A stretch of 58,784 bases of DNA from Micromonospora sp. KC606 (GTDB lineage Bacteria > Actinomycetota > Actinomycetes > Mycobacteriales > Micromonosporaceae). The notes beneath the pieces are model-generated. The model did no database searches. It saw nothing but the letters and a program-made list of their open reading frames with translations, and had not been told where the DNA came from. The DNA lies in NCBI RefSeq assembly GCF_004348675.1, contig NZ_SMKN01000019.1, positions 1-58,784 of the forward strand, given 5' to 3'. Shown piece by piece: positions 45,516 through 53,448 of the stretch (positions are counted from its first letter, which is position 1; the number at the start of each line of letters is the position of its first letter). The position numbers and the translations under genes are program-made.

Positions 45516-46265
45516 GTGTCCATCCTCCTCGCGCCCGAGGACGTCGCCGGGTGGCGGCGTGACTGGGAGACGATGATGCGCCACTACCAGCCCGGCAGGG
45601 ACGTCCTCGTGACAGCCGGGTTGGACGCGGTGGAGGCGCTGAGCGGCCGGCCGCCGCGGCGGGTGCTCGATGTCGGCGGCGGACCGGGCACCACCGCCGA
45701 CGCCGTCCTCGCCCGCTGGCCCGGCGCACAGGTCACCGTGCTCGACGTCGACCCGGTGCTGCTGGCACTCGCCGACGCCGCGCTGCCGAGCGGCGTCCGC
45801 ACGGTGTCCGCGGACATCGACTCCCCGGACTGGACGGCGTTCGCCGGTGACCCGTTCGACCTGGTGCTGACCATCATGACCGCGCACTACCTGCCGGAAC
45901 AGCGGCTACGGGACTGGTACGCCGAGGTGCACCGGGTGTTGCGCCCGGACGGGCTGCTCCTGGTGGCCGACCCCATCCCCAACGACGCACCGGCGCGGGC
46001 GACGGCAGTGCGGCGGCAGCGGCAGGACAGCGCCGAGGATCCGTGGGCGGACTGGTGGCGTCAGCTCGCCGGGCACCCTGAGCTGGAGCCGCTGCTGCGC
46101 CGACGGGCCACCATCCTGGCCGGGCTGACCAGCGCGGAGTTCGTGGCGCCGGCCCACTGGCATGGTGAGGCCGCGTCCCGGGCGGGCTTCGGTCCCGCCG
46201 TGACGCTCTGGCGGGACGGCGACCACGCGCTGCTGGCCCTGCCTGCGTCCGGAGGTGTGCCGTGA
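45516..46265 (+). CDS. Class I SAM-dependent methyltransferase
   Basis: A 249-residue methyltransferase. Motif I is VLDVGGGPGTTAD, motif II the acidic end VTVLDVDPVLLALA, motif IV region FDLVLTIMTAHYLPE and post-motif HRVLRPDGLLLVADP. GTG 45516 lies 3 bases after the GTPase stop, so it is probably co-transcribed with rpmF and the GTPase. The substrate is unknown; a zinc-related or ribosomal target is only a guess from position. A hairpin terminator follows. Confidence 0.82.
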   Translation: MSILLAPEDVAGWRRDWETMMRHYQPGRDVLVTAGLDAVEALSGRPPRRVLDVGGGPGTTADAVLARWPGAQVTVLDVDPVLLALADAALPSGVRTVSADIDSPDWTAFAGDPFDLVLTIMTAHYLPEQRLRDWYAEVHRVLRPDGLLLVADPIPNDAPARATAVRRQRQDSAEDPWADWWRQLAGHPELEPLLRRRATILAGLTSAEFVAPAHWHGEAASRAGFGPAVTLWRDGDHALLALPASGGVP

Positions 46266-46303
46266 TCGGTTCCTCGTCAGCCTGATGCGTCCGTCGGATC
46301 GGC

Positions 46304-46326
46304 GGCGGGACTGACCGAGTCCCGCC
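46304..46326 (+). terminator. Hairpin terminator after the methyltransferase
   Basis: GGCGGGACT (46304-46312), a 5-base loop and AGTCCCGCC (46318-46326) form a perfect 9-bp stem. Confidence 0.75.
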
Positions 46327-46458
46327 GGCCGCCGGGTGGCGCGCACGCCGGTGGCCGGCAGACGTGCCTCCTCCACCGGCGGCGCGTCATTGGTCATCGC
46401 AGGTCAGCCGTGCCGACGCAGCGGGGCGTACGGGCCGAACGGTCGATGCCCACCACGG

Positions 46459-46722
46459 TCATCGTGACTGCTGCGGCCCGCGTCGGGCGTACTTGGCGCG
46501 GAACTTCTCCACCCGGCCCTCGGTGTCGAGCAGGCGCTGTTTTCCGGTCCAGAAGGGGTGGCTGGCCGAGGAGATCTGCACGTCGATCACGGGGTACGTG
46601 TTGCCGTCGGCCTATTCGGTGGTCTGGTCGCTGGTGGCGGTGGAGCGGGTGAGGAAGGCGAAGTCGGCGGCACGGTCGCGGTAGACGACGGGCCGGTAGG
46701 TGGGGTGGATGCCGGGCTTCAC
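46459..46722 (-). pseudogene. rpmE2: 50S ribosomal protein L31 type B, interrupted by an in-frame TAG
   Basis: GTG 46722 (GGAGGAG upstream) opens [20 protein letters not shown] and [16 protein letters not shown], then TAG (46614-46612, codon 37). The same frame goes on without error: [37 protein letters not shown], ending at TGA 46459. In relatives the interrupted position is tryptophan (E-W-x-DGNTYP), so TGG to TAG is the simplest change. Type B L31 has no zinc-binding cysteines and replaces the zinc form under starvation. It overlaps the MRF-like gene by GTGA. Confidence 0.88.
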
Positions 46723-48005
46723 GTGGGTTCTCCTCCGGTGGTGGTCGGTTCCAGGCCGGCGAGCGGGAAGCAGCCGGCGAACGGGTCGTGGTAGGTGCGC
46801 CAGATGTCCTCGCCGTCGGCGAGTTCGGCGTCGGTGAGCAGGCAGCGGGCGAGGGCGCGGTGCACGTCGGCGGGGTCGAGGTCCAGGCCGATGAAGACGA
46901 GGTGCTGATGACGGTCCCCGTAGTAGGGATCCCAGTCCAGGGCGGCGGCGAGCCGCCGGTGGTCGGAGACGTCGTCCCAGTGCGGATCGGGGAGGGCCGC
47001 CAGCCAGCGGCCGAGGGAGCCGAGGCCGAGGCCGCCGCCGGCGAACTCCCAGGCGATCACCGTCTCGGGCTGGCTGGCCAGCCACAGGTGGCCCCGGGAG
47101 CGGACGACGTCGGCGTTGACCTCTTCGAGGACGTCGTGCAGTCGGTGGGGATGGAAGGGCCGGCGCGCGCGGAAGACCACCGAAACCACGCCGCAGTCCG
47201 GGTGGGGCTCGTGTACCCCGAGGGAGTAGCCCTCCAGGCCGCGGGCCAGCACGCCGGGGGTTTCGGGGCGGTGCCGGTTGGTGCCGCGTAGCCGGCGGGT
47301 CAGTTCGCCGGCGTCGACGTGGTCGTCCTGGACGCGGACCAGGGTCGCCCAGGGCGTCATCCGTTCCAGCAGTACCGCGAGGCGGCTGGTGTCGTACTCG
47401 CCGTCGGGGGAGTCTCCCCAGAGGACCAGGGTGTCGGCGTACTCGATCTGCCGGACGACGACGTCGGCGAGGGCGCGGTTGTCGTTGTCGGCGGCCTGTA
47501 TGCCGAGGGTCTGGAGGTCGTCGGTGCTGGCGAGGCCGTCGAGCAGGTGCTCGGCGGCCACGACGGTGACGTAGGAGTCGATTCGCAGCAGGTCGGCGAG
47601 GGCCGCGCCGTCGACGAGGCAGTGCGCGCAGGCGGCGGCGACGGCCTCGGGTTCGACCACCTCGGGCAGCATCAGCAGCAGGTCCCGGCCGGGGTGGGCG
47701 CGGGCGAGTCGGGCGAGGGTGGGCAGCACATCCTCCCGCAGCGTGCAGGAGACGCAGCCGTGCGCCAGCGTGATCCGCTCGTCCTCCAGCAGACCCGCGC
47801 CGTCGCGGACCACCCGGTGCACGGTGCCCTCGCGCACCTCGGCGAGGTCGTGGCGGACCAGCAGCAGCGCCGGGTCGGCGGCGAGGAGCGCGCGGGCGAC
47901 GGCGTACGTGGCGGCCGGCCAGAAGCCGCTGAGCACGGTCAGCGACGGGCGGGTGTCGGCCGTCGGGGCTCCGGCGTCGGCCGGTGCGAGCGGTGACGTC
48001 GACAT
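46719..48005 (-). CDS. mrf: MRF-like (ribosome-hibernation recruiting) COG0523-family protein, P-loop lost
   Basis: A 428-residue COG0523 relative. The P-loop place (about 25-34) reads [12 protein letters not shown], lacking the GxxGAGKT lysine. The metal motif is CVSC in [12 protein letters not shown] (about 84-87) instead of CxCC. The C-terminal CobW_C part has [19 protein letters not shown] and [15 protein letters not shown]. In mycobacteria such proteins (MRF) bring the hibernation factor to zinc-free ribosomes. It lies with L31B, L28, L33 and S14, behind a Zur box, as expected. ATG 48005 follows GAGAGG. The family name says GTPase, but GTP binding is doubtful here. Confidence 0.8.
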   Translation of the reverse strand: MSTSPLAPADAGAPTADTRPSLTVLSGFWPAATYAVARALLAADPALLLVRHDLAEVREGTVHRVVRDGAGLLEDERITLAHGCVSCTLREDVLPTLARLARAHPGRDLLLMLPEVVEPEAVAAACAHCLVDGAALADLLRIDSYVTVVAAEHLLDGLASTDDLQTLGIQAADNDNRALADVVVRQIEYADTLVLWGDSPDGEYDTSRLAVLLERMTPWATLVRVQDDHVDAGELTRRLRGTNRHRPETPGVLARGLEGYSLGVHEPHPDCGVVSVVFRARRPFHPHRLHDVLEEVNADVVRSRGHLWLASQPETVIAWEFAGGGLGLGSLGRWLAALPDPHWDDVSDHRRLAAALDWDPYYGDRHQHLVFIGLDLDPADVHRALARCLLTDAELADGEDIWRTYHDPFAGCFPLAGLEPTTTGGEPT

Positions 48006-48025
48006 CACAGTCCTCTCGACTTAGT

Positions 48026-48040
48026 TGAAAACGGTTGTCA
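48026..48040 (-). promoter_or_regulatory. Zur box upstream of mrf-rpmE2
   Basis: TGAAAACGGTTGTCA is a near-perfect 15-base palindrome (three central or near-central mismatches), 21 bases upstream of the mrf start. Its form matches actinobacterial Zur operators (TGAnAAnnnTTnTCA). Confidence 0.8.
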
Positions 48041-48181
48041 TTATATGCACGTCGTGGGGAGGGTCGGCACGTGGGCTTCTCGGGGTGACGGCGTGCGGGG
48101 GTGGAGGGTGTTCGCCGGCACCGTCCGGGCGGAGGCCCGTCCGTGACCCCGCCGGAAGACTCCCTGACTGGCCGTGTAGAA

Positions 48182-48198
48182 ACGAAAACGATTGTCGT
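48182..48198 (+). promoter_or_regulatory. Zur box upstream of rpmB2-rpmG2-rpsN2
   Basis: ACGAAAACGATTGTCGT is palindromic like the first box and lies 31 bases before the rpmB2 start. The two boxes, one per direction, let zinc-loaded Zur close both transcripts. Confidence 0.8.
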
Positions 48199-48229
48199 TA
48201 TGGTCAAGGCTCGTTGAGAAGGAGTAACC

Positions 48230-48466
48230 GTGTCCCGACGTTGTGACGTCACCGGTGCGAAGCCGAGCTTCGGCAACGCCGTGTCCCACTCCCACCGGCG
48301 CACCCGCCGCCGGTGGAACCCGAATGTGCAGAGCCACCGCTACTGGCTGCCCTCAGAGCGGCGGTGGATCCGGCTGACGCTGACCGCCAAGGCGCTGAAA
48401 ACCGTAAACCGCAAGGGCATCGAGAAGGTCGTGGCCGAGCTGCGCGCCCGTGGGGTGACCCTCTGA
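48230..48466 (+). CDS. rpmB2: 50S ribosomal protein L28, zinc-free type
   Basis: A 78-residue L28: [34 protein letters not shown], ending [13 protein letters not shown]. The paired C-x2-C motifs of the zinc form are absent; a single Cys5 remains. GTG 48230 follows AAGGAG. It is first of three coupled genes behind a Zur box. Confidence 0.92.
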   Translation: MSRRCDVTGAKPSFGNAVSHSHRRTRRRWNPNVQSHRYWLPSERRWIRLTLTAKALKTVNRKGIEKVVAELRARGVTL

Positions 48467-48633
48467 TGGCCCGGCAGACCGACGTCCGCCCGATCGTGCG
48501 GCTGCGCAGCACCGCCGGCACCGGCTACACCTACGTCACCCGCAAGAACCGCCGCAACGACCCTGACCGGCTGGTGCTGCGCAAGTACGACCCGGTCGTG
48601 CGGCGGCACGTCGAGTTCCGCGAGGCACGCTGA
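48466..48633 (+). CDS. rpmG2: 50S ribosomal protein L33, zinc-free type
   Basis: A 55-residue L33: [40 protein letters not shown], ending HVEFREAR. It has no cysteine at all, so it cannot bind the zinc of the main form. The ATG overlaps the L28 stop by one base. Confidence 0.93.
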   Translation: MARQTDVRPIVRLRSTAGTGYTYVTRKNRRNDPDRLVLRKYDPVVRRHVEFREAR

Positions 48634-48634
48634 C

Positions 48635-48940
48635 ATGGCCCGCAAGAGTCTGGGCAACCGGCAGGCCCGCCGAGCCGAACTGGTCGCCCGGCACGCCGGA
48701 CGCCGCGCCGAACTGAAGCGGACCGTCGCCCGGGCGGACACCGATCCGGCCGTCCGCGACGACGCCGTCCGCCAACTGGCTCGCCTGCCGCGGGACTCCA
48801 GCCCGGTGCGGCTGCGCAACCGGGACATGGTCGACGGGCGGCCACGCGGGGTGCTGAGTCGCTTCGGGTTGTCCCGGGTGCGGTTCCGCGAGATGGCGCT
48901 GCGCGGGGAACTCCCCGGCATTCGGAAGGCGTCCTGGTGA
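48635..48940 (+). CDS. rpsN2: 30S ribosomal protein S14, zinc-free type
   Basis: A 101-residue S14: [64 protein letters not shown] end. This is the long form without the C-x2-C ... C-x2-C zinc ribbon of the short S14. It begins one base after the L33 stop and overlaps a possible rpsR2 remnant by GTGA. Confidence 0.93.
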   Translation: MARKSLGNRQARRAELVARHAGRRAELKRTVARADTDPAVRDDAVRQLARLPRDSSPVRLRNRDMVDGRPRGVLSRFGLSRVRFREMALRGELPGIRKASW

Positions 48941-48978
48941 GCCGGCGGCGACGGCCGGCGGTGAAGCCCGGCAGGTAG
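48937..48978 (+). pseudogene. Possible 5' stub of an S18 type 2 gene
   Basis: GTG 48937, overlapping the S14 stop by GTGA, encodes only [13 protein letters not shown] before TAG at 48976-48978; TGA follows four codons later. The basic opening is like the start of zinc-free S18 (rpsR2), which follows rpsN2 in related operons. The rest is missing. Too short for certainty. Confidence 0.35.
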
Positions 48979-49002
48979 CCGTCCGGTTGATCATCAGATA
49001 GT

Positions 49003-49017
49003 TGAAATCCGTTACCA
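49003..49017. promoter_or_regulatory. Third Zur-like box, no intact gene behind it
   Basis: TGAAATCCGTTACCA followed by TTA resembles the boxes at 48026 and 48182 (including the TTA after the core). To its right is only a short GTG frame (49043) that decays; to its left is the end of rpsN2. The ArsR gene ends at 49140 on the other strand. It is probably an orphan site of a lost zinc-regulated gene. Confidence 0.55.
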
Positions 49018-49139
49018 TTACCAGGATTCGCCGAGGTGGGGGGTGCCTCTGGGGGGCGGATTCGGCCGGCGTGGCTCCCACACCCGTGGGGTGCCGCGCC
49101 GGCCGGTGCCCGTTGGCGCGGAAACGACGCTGCTGGCGG

Positions 49140-49514
49140 TCAGCGACCGCCGACGTCCTCGCCGCCGGTGCGGCCGAGGGAGTGTGCTGCCGTGCTGCCG
49201 TCGTGGTGGTCGGCGTGGAAGAGCGCCTCGGTCAGCAGCCGCTGCACGTGTACGTCGGCGGCCGAGTAGTAGACGAACGTCCCCTCCCGCCGGCCGCGCA
49301 CCAGCCCGGCGAGACGCAGCTTCGCCAGGTGCTGGCTCACCGCGGTCGGTGCCGCGCCGACCAGTTCGGCCAGGCAGGCGACCGAGGACTCGCCCTGTAA
49401 CAGCGCCCAGAGGATCTTGATGCGGGTCGGGTCGGCGAGCAGCCGGAACCCTTCGGCGGCGAGCTGGACCTGCTCGTCGTGCGGCATGCGGAAATCCGGC
49501 AACGACGTGTGCAC
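49140..49514 (-). CDS. ArsR/SmtB-family metal sensor, alpha5-type
   Basis: A 124-residue winged-helix repressor. Its recognition region is AELVGAAPTAVSQHLAKLRLAGLV and its wing REGTFVYYS. The last helix DVHVQRLLTEALFHADHH carries the D-x-H and H-x2-H ligands of the alpha5 site known for zinc sensors (SmtB/CzrA type). No alpha3 CxC motif is seen. A TAGAGT -10 just upstream of GTG 49514 suggests a leaderless message. It is divergent from the P-type ATPase, which it probably represses until zinc or cadmium is high. Confidence 0.88.
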   Translation of the reverse strand: MHTSLPDFRMPHDEQVQLAAEGFRLLADPTRIKILWALLQGESSVACLAELVGAAPTAVSQHLAKLRLAGLVRGRREGTFVYYSAADVHVQRLLTEALFHADHHDGSTAAHSLGRTGGEDVGGR

Positions 49515-49555
49515 GCCCCTACTCTACCGATCGCCCACTCCATGCCTGTCCTACT

Positions 49556-49579
49556 GCATACGAAGATGTGCAGATATGC
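49556..49579. promoter_or_regulatory. Candidate operator between arsR and the metal ATPase
   Basis: GCATA (49556-49560) and TATGC (49575-49579) form an inverted repeat, and TGCA occurs at both ends of 49555-49572. The right half overlaps TATGCT (49575-49580), the likely -10 of the ATPase gene, so repressor binding would block it. Confidence 0.45.
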
Positions 49580-49587
49580 TGCCTGCT

Positions 49588-51561
49588 GTGACGATGACCC
49601 GGGAAGCCACCCGAGCGCCCTCGGCGGCCGCGACGCCGGCCAAGCCACTCGCCCACCGCCTCTGGACCCTGCCCGAGGTGCGGTGGGCCGTCGCGGCCCT
49701 GGTGCTGTTCGCCCTCGGCGGCACCGCGCAGCTGGCCGGCGCCCCCGCGCCGCTGTGGTGGACGCTCTACCTCGCCTGCTACGCGGCGGGCGGCTGGGAA
49801 CCCGCACTGTCCGGTCTGCGGGCGCTGCGCGAACGCACCCTGGACGTCGACCTGCTGATGATCGTCGCGGCGCTCGGTGCCGCCGGGATCGGGCAGGTCT
49901 TCGACGGGGCGCTGCTGATCGTCATCTTCGCCACCTCCGGGGCGCTGGAGGCGTTCGCGACCGCACGGACCGCCGAGTCCGTCCGAGCGTTGCTCGACCT
50001 GAACCCCGACCGGGCCACCCGAATCGGCCCGGACGGCAACGAGGAGACGGTGGATCCGGCGCTGTTGCGCGTCGGGGACCTGATCCTGGTACGCCCCGGT
50101 GAGCGCATCGGCGCCGACGCCGTGGTCGTCGACGGGACGAGCGAGGTCGACCAGGCGAGCATCACCGGTGAGCCGCTACCGGTGGACCGGCAGACCGGTG
50201 ACGAGATCTTTGCCGGAACCGTCAACGGCACCGGGGCGCTGATGGCCAGGGTGCACCGCCCCGCCGCAGAGACGGTGCTCGCCCGGATCGTCGCCCAGGT
50301 CGAGCAGGCCTCCGCCACCAAGGCAGGCACCCAGCTGTTCATCGAGAAGGTCGAGCAGCGCTACTCGATGGGCGTCGTGGTGGCCACGCTCGCCCTGTTC
50401 ACCGTGCCGCTGCTGCTCGGAGCCGCGCTACAGCCCACCCTGCTGCGGGCGATGACCTTCATGATCGTGGCGTCTCCCTGCGCGGTGGTGCTGGCCACCA
50501 TGCCGCCGCTGCTGTCCGCGATCGCCCTCGCCGGCCGCCACGGCGTACTGGTCAGGTCCGCGGTGGTGATGGAGCGCCTCGCCGACGTCGACGCCGTCGC
50601 CTTCGACAAGACCGGCACCCTCACCGAGGGCACCCCCGTGGTCACGGCGGTCCACCCGACCGGCCCGACCCACGACGAGGACACGCTGCTGCGCCTGGCC
50701 GCTGCGGCGGAGCTGCCCAGCGAGCATCCACTCGGCGCGGCGGTGACCGCCGAGGCCCGGCGCCGGGAGCTCACGCTCCCCGCCCCGCGCGACTTCACGG
50801 CCACCCCGGGTGTCGGGGTCGTGGCCACGGTCGACGGTCACCGGGTACGGGTCGGCAACCCCACCCTGCTCGACGCGTTGCCCACGTCGCCAGGGCAGGA
50901 CCGGATCAACGCCGCCGTCCAGGCGGCCCAGACTGGCGGGCGTACCGCCGTGGTTGTCGTGGTCGACGACGCGCCGGCCGGCGTCCTCACCCTCACCGAC
51001 CGGGTACGCGCGGACGCCGCGCACACCGTGGCCACCCTGGGCACGTTGACCGGCCGCCCCCCGGAACTGCTCACCGGTGACAACGCCGCAGCCGCCGGGC
51101 GTCTCGCCGACGACCTGGGTATCCGCACCGTCCATGCTGGACTGCTGCCCGCCGACAAGGTCGACCGCGTCCGCGCCCTGCAACTCGACGGACGGCGGGT
51201 GCTGCTGGTCGGTGACGGGATCAACGACGCACCGGCCCTCGCAGCCGCCGACGCCGGCGTCGCCATGGGCCGGCGCGGCGCGGACCTCGCCCTGCAGACC
51301 GCCGACGCGGTGCTGATCCGCGACGACCTCACCGCTCTGCCGGCGGTGCTCGCGCTCGCCCGCAGAGCCCGGCGGATCGTGGTGGCGAACCTCGTGATCG
51401 CAGGCACGTTCATCACCGTGCTGGTCACCTGGGACATCCTCGGTCACCTCCCGTTGCCGCTGGGAGTCGCCGGCCACGAGGGCTCCACCGTCATCGTGGG
51501 CCTCAACGGTTTGCGTCTGCTGCGTACCGCCGCCTGGCGCCGCGCCCGCGACGGTCGCTGA
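49588..51561 (+). CDS. P1B-type heavy-metal efflux ATPase
   Basis: A 657-residue metal ATPase. Transmembrane metal site SPC in IVASPCAVVLATMPP, phosphorylation motif DKTGT, SEHPLGAA (the HP locus of P1B pumps), TGEP, GDGINDAPALAAADAG. There is no N-terminal HMA metal-binding domain. A TATGCT -10 ends 7 bases before GTG 49588, supporting a leaderless start; ATG 49576 or 49594 are in frame. With an alpha5-type ArsR sensor alongside, zinc or cadmium export is likely; SPC alone does not prove the metal. Confidence 0.9.
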   Translation: MTMTREATRAPSAAATPAKPLAHRLWTLPEVRWAVAALVLFALGGTAQLAGAPAPLWWTLYLACYAAGGWEPALSGLRALRERTLDVDLLMIVAALGAAGIGQVFDGALLIVIFATSGALEAFATARTAESVRALLDLNPDRATRIGPDGNEETVDPALLRVGDLILVRPGERIGADAVVVDGTSEVDQASITGEPLPVDRQTGDEIFAGTVNGTGALMARVHRPAAETVLARIVAQVEQASATKAGTQLFIEKVEQRYSMGVVVATLALFTVPLLLGAALQPTLLRAMTFMIVASPCAVVLATMPPLLSAIALAGRHGVLVRSAVVMERLADVDAVAFDKTGTLTEGTPVVTAVHPTGPTHDEDTLLRLAAAAELPSEHPLGAAVTAEARRRELTLPAPRDFTATPGVGVVATVDGHRVRVGNPTLLDALPTSPGQDRINAAVQAAQTGGRTAVVVVVDDAPAGVLTLTDRVRADAAHTVATLGTLTGRPPELLTGDNAAAAGRLADDLGIRTVHAGLLPADKVDRVRALQLDGRRVLLVGDGINDAPALAAADAGVAMGRRGADLALQTADAVLIRDDLTALPAVLALARRARRIVVANLVIAGTFITVLVTWDILGHLPLPLGVAGHEGSTVIVGLNGLRLLRTAAWRRARDGR

Positions 51562-51603
51562 GTCGACCCGCCGAGCTGCCCCCCGCCTGCCGATCCGCCG
51601 CGC

Positions 51604-53448
51604 TCATCGCTGTGCTTCCTCGGTACGAAAGTGGTGCGGTGCCTGCCGGTGACCGGGAAGCTGGTCGGCCAGCAGGCCCGCGAGGGGTTGCCGGTCGCGC
51701 AGGCGGTCGAAGGCGCCGTCGGCGACGACGCGGCCGGCGTCGAGCATCACGACCCGGTCGGCGCGCATGATGGTGGAGAGCCGGTGGGCGACCACCAGGG
51801 TCGCCCGTTCGCCCCGGGTCGCGTCGAGGGCTCGGGTGAGGTCGTGCTCGGTGCGGGCGTCGAGGTTCGCCACGGCCTCGTCGAGGATGAGCACCGGCGC
51901 TTCGGTGAGCAGCGCCCGGGCGACGGCGACCCGGGCCCGCTGGCCGCCGGACAGGCTGGCCCCCCGCTCCCCGACCATGCTGTGCAGTCCGTCCGGCAGC
52001 CCGTCGGCGAACGCGCTGACCTGCGCGACGTCGGCGGCCCGTCGCACCTCGGCATCGGTGGCGTCCGGCCGGCCCAGGCGGATGTTGTCGGCGATCGACG
52101 CGGGGAAGAGATGCACGTCCTGGGACACGACGGTGACGGTGCGCCGGAGGTCGGCGTCGCCGAGGTCCCGCAGATCCACGCCGCCGACGGTGATCCGCCC
52201 GGCGGTGGGGTCGGCGAAGCGTTGCAGCAGGTGGACGCAGGTGGACTTGCCGACGCCGGAGGCGCCCACCAGGGCGACGGTCTCGCCAGGACGCACGGTG
52301 AACGAGACGCCCCGCAGAACGGGCCGCCCCCGCCGGTAGCCGAAACGCACGTCGTCGAAGACCACTGCGCCGCCAGCGGGGGCGGCAACAGGCGCGGCCG
52401 GGCCGGTGACCACCGCCGGGGCGCGCAGCAGCGTGTCGATGCGGCCGGCGGCGGCGCGCAACGTGCCGGCCTGCTTCAGCAGCAGCGCGACCTGGGCGGC
52501 CGGCCCGAGCACGGTCCCGGCGAGGACGACCGCGACGGGCCCGAGTCCCGGGTCGAGGCGCTCGGCGCGAACACCGTCGACCACCACGAGCAGCGCGCCG
52601 ACCCCGGCCACCGCCAGCAGCGCGTCGATGAGCGCCGTCTCCAGACCCGCCCGGGCGGCGTTGACCCGCTGCGCCCGGCCGAGCTGCCGGGTCCGCGCGG
52701 CCAGGTGCGCACGCCGCCGGTCGAGCGCTCCGAAGGCGGTCAGTTCCCTGAGGCCCTGCACGGTGTCGACGACGTCGGCGGTCAGCTCGGCGGTCGCCTC
52801 CCGAACCCGGGCGCCGTGCCGGTCGGCGTGGCGGCGCAGCAGCCAGGGCACCACCGTGACCAGGGCAGCCAGCGGCAACACCACGGTGGGAAGCCACGGG
52901 TCGATCGCCGCCGCGAGCAGTGTGCCGGCGGCCAGGACGACGGTGGCGGTGAGCAGCTGAGCGATCGTGTGGGCGAAGAGCCATTCCAGGGTCTCCACGT
53001 CGGACAGCGCGACGGTGGTGAGGTCACCGGAGCGGCGGCCGGCCAGCCCGCCGGGGGCGAGCCGGGTGATCGCGTCGTAGACCCGCAGCCGCAGGTCGGC
53101 CAGGACCCGGTAGGCCAGGTCGTGGGAGACGAGCATCTCCCACCAGGTGGCCGCCGCGACCACCACCACCAGCCCGCCGAGCACGGCGACGACGGCCGTG
53201 ACCGGAGCGTGAGCGGCGGTCACGGCGCGACCGAGCAGCCACGCGCCGAGCACGGCCGCGGTGACGGCGGCGAGCTGCCCGACGAGGTTCGCCGCCAGGG
53301 TCGCCCAGAACGCCCCGGAGTGCCCGGCGACCGCCGGCAGCAGCCGCCGCAGTGCGCCCGGCCGCGGGCCGCCGCTTGCGGACTCCGCGCCGGCTGCGGG
53401 CGGCGTGCCGGTGGAGCACACGTCGGAGGCGTGATCCGTCGTGACCAT
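51604..53448 (-). CDS. Exporter-fold ABC half-transporter (second of pair)
   Basis: A 614-residue fused membrane-ATPase protein: six-helix domain (about 45-320) and ATPase domain with Walker A GASGVGKST, signature LSGGQRARVAVA, Walker B VLILDEAVANLD and the H-loop AHRLSTI. ATG 53448 overlaps the first half-transporter (ATGA). The operon begins with a siderophore-binding protein and FecCD permeases, which points to a YbtPQ/IrtAB-like role (iron-siderophore uptake or release) rather than drug efflux; CydC-like exporters are the alternative. Confidence 0.85.
   Translation of the reverse strand: MVTTDHASDVCSTGTPPAAGAESASGGPRPGALRRLLPAVAGHSGAFWATLAANLVGQLAAVTAAVLGAWLLGRAVTAAHAPVTAVVAVLGGLVVVVAAATWWEMLVSHDLAYRVLADLRLRVYDAITRLAPGGLAGRRSGDLTTVALSDVETLEWLFAHTIAQLLTATVVLAAGTLLAAAIDPWLPTVVLPLAALVTVVPWLLRRHADRHGARVREATAELTADVVDTVQGLRELTAFGALDRRRAHLAARTRQLGRAQRVNAARAGLETALIDALLAVAGVGALLVVVDGVRAERLDPGLGPVAVVLAGTVLGPAAQVALLLKQAGTLRAAAGRIDTLLRAPAVVTGPAAPVAAPAGGAVVFDDVRFGYRRGRPVLRGVSFTVRPGETVALVGASGVGKSTCVHLLQRFADPTAGRITVGGVDLRDLGDADLRRTVTVVSQDVHLFPASIADNIRLGRPDATDAEVRRAADVAQVSAFADGLPDGLHSMVGERGASLSGGQRARVAVARALLTEAPVLILDEAVANLDARTEHDLTRALDATRGERATLVVAHRLSTIMRADRVVMLDAGRVVADGAFDRLRDRQPLAGLLADQLPGHRQAPHHFRTEEAQR

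Noticed and set aside
12037..46722. General recoding of TAG as an amino acid
   Set aside because: Intact genes in the window end at TAG (for example the DinB-type gene at 9061 and the PucR-type gene at 31756), so TAG works as a stop here. Local readthrough or error is still possible.
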